The notes beneath the pieces are model-generated. The model saw only the letters and a program-made list of their open reading frames with translations, ran no database searches and was not told where the DNA came from. The translations under genes and the position numbers were made by a program. A DNA stretch of 21,086 bases from JANQEA01 sp964466035 (GTDB lineage Bacteria; Bipolaricaulota; Bipolaricaulia; UBA7950; UBA9294): NCBI GenBank assembly GCA_964466035.1, contig CAYXLR010000026.1, forward strand, positions 1 through 21,086, read 5' to 3'. Positions within the stretch are counted from its first letter, which is position 1; every line of letters starts with the position of its first letter. Positions 20,789-21,086 of this stretch are shown here, piece after piece.

Positions 20789-21086
20789 ATGGCGAAGGAA
20801 GCGTTTGTGAGGGACAAGCCTCACCTGAACATCGGCACGATCGGACACATCGACCACGGGAAGACGACGCTGACGTCGGCGATTACGAAGATCCTCGCGA
20901 CCCAGGGCAAGGCGCGGGCCATGGCGTTCGAGGACATCGACAACGCGCCGGAGGAGAAGGCGCGCGGGATCACGATCAACGTCCGGCACGTCGAGTACCA
21001 GACCGAGACGCGCCACTACGCGCACATCGATTGTCCGGGTCACGCCGACTACATCAAGAACATGATCACCGGCGCCGCCCAGATGG
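20789..21086 (+). CDS. tuf: Elongation factor Tu, N-terminal part
   Basis: The first 99 codons of EF-Tu, running off the right edge. EF-Tu carries aminoacyl-tRNA to the ribosome as a GTP complex. The start MAKEAFVRDKPHLNIGTIGH is standard; G1 is GHIDHGKTT, switch I includes the EEKARGITIN block, and G3 is DCPGHADYIKNMITGAAQM with the catalytic His present. CAAGGAGGTTTAGGCG before the ATG is a strong ribosome binding site. It follows tRNA-Thr(GGT) by 85 nt and may be co-transcribed with the tRNAs. The intact G motifs contrast with the EF-G-like gene upstream. Confidence 0.97.
   Translation, partial: MAKEAFVRDKPHLNIGTIGHIDHGKTTLTSAITKILATQGKARAMAFEDIDNAPEEKARGITINVRHVEYQTETRHYAHIDCPGHADYIKNMITGAAQM

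Noticed and set aside
1..21086. CRISPR array, insertion sequence or prophage
   Set aside because: No regularly spaced direct repeats, transposase, integrase or phage structural gene could be seen. The MazG-like and XRE genes alone do not support a prophage.

Overview
The window is GC-rich bacterial chromosome with tight gene packing, ATGA stop/start overlaps, purine-rich Shine-Dalgarno sites and recognisable sigma70-type promoters (TTGnnn, 17 nt, TAnnnT). Indolepyruvate:ferredoxin oxidoreductase, hydrogenase maturation genes, a membrane polyferredoxin, an EndoQ-family nuclease and DUF4438 suggest an anaerobic, possibly deep-branching and possibly thermophilic bacterium. Candidatus Bipolaricaulota (Acetothermia) is one guess, made without any search.

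Layout. 1-363 (minus): hypC and the start of hypD. 364-1790: a stretch of visibly lower GC carrying a DUF2971 gene (TTG start), probably acquired. 1791-3267: a three-helix membrane protein, a small TPR-like protein and a small secreted protein with a calcium-loop motif, closed by a strong GNRA-loop hairpin. 3357-5018: a secreted protein abutting a NapH-like membrane polyferredoxin. 5063-6511 (minus): a GAF-PAS-HD-GYP cyclic-di-GMP phosphodiesterase. 6512-7538: a disrupted area with a broken small ORF and a frameshifted GNAT acetyltransferase. 7539-8049: a possible structured RNA and an XRE regulator. 8143-9042 (minus): a DUF4438 protein.

9201-11387 (plus) is an overlapping operon: alkyltransferase-like protein, PKD lipoprotein, EndoQ-family endonuclease. 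Both DNA-repair proteins end in a QxTLF peptide that resembles the bacterial sliding-clamp binding motif, which is the most interesting observation here. Adenosine deaminase (minus) ends directly against it. 12448-14576 (minus): two tandem paralogous secreted metallophosphoesterases and a thiamine-binding-family protein. 14680-15009: a MazG-like pyrophosphohydrolase from a divergent promoter. 15016-17213 (minus): iorA-iorB, with IorA lacking its usual C-terminal ferredoxin domain. 17421-20358 (plus): a non-canonical EF-G-like GTPase, a CBS-domain protein and a YjbQ-family protein, overlapping by ATGA. 20405-21086: tRNA-Thr(TGT), tRNA-Tyr(GTA), tRNA-Thr(GGT) and the start of tuf, which resembles the thrU-tyrU-glyT-thrT-tufB arrangement of E. 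coli without the glycine tRNA.

Several promoters lie so close to their start codons (hypC, add, mazG-like, perhaps the XRE gene) that leaderless transcripts are likely, while neighbouring genes use clear Shine-Dalgarno sequences. No insertion sequence, integrase, CRISPR array or rRNA gene was seen.
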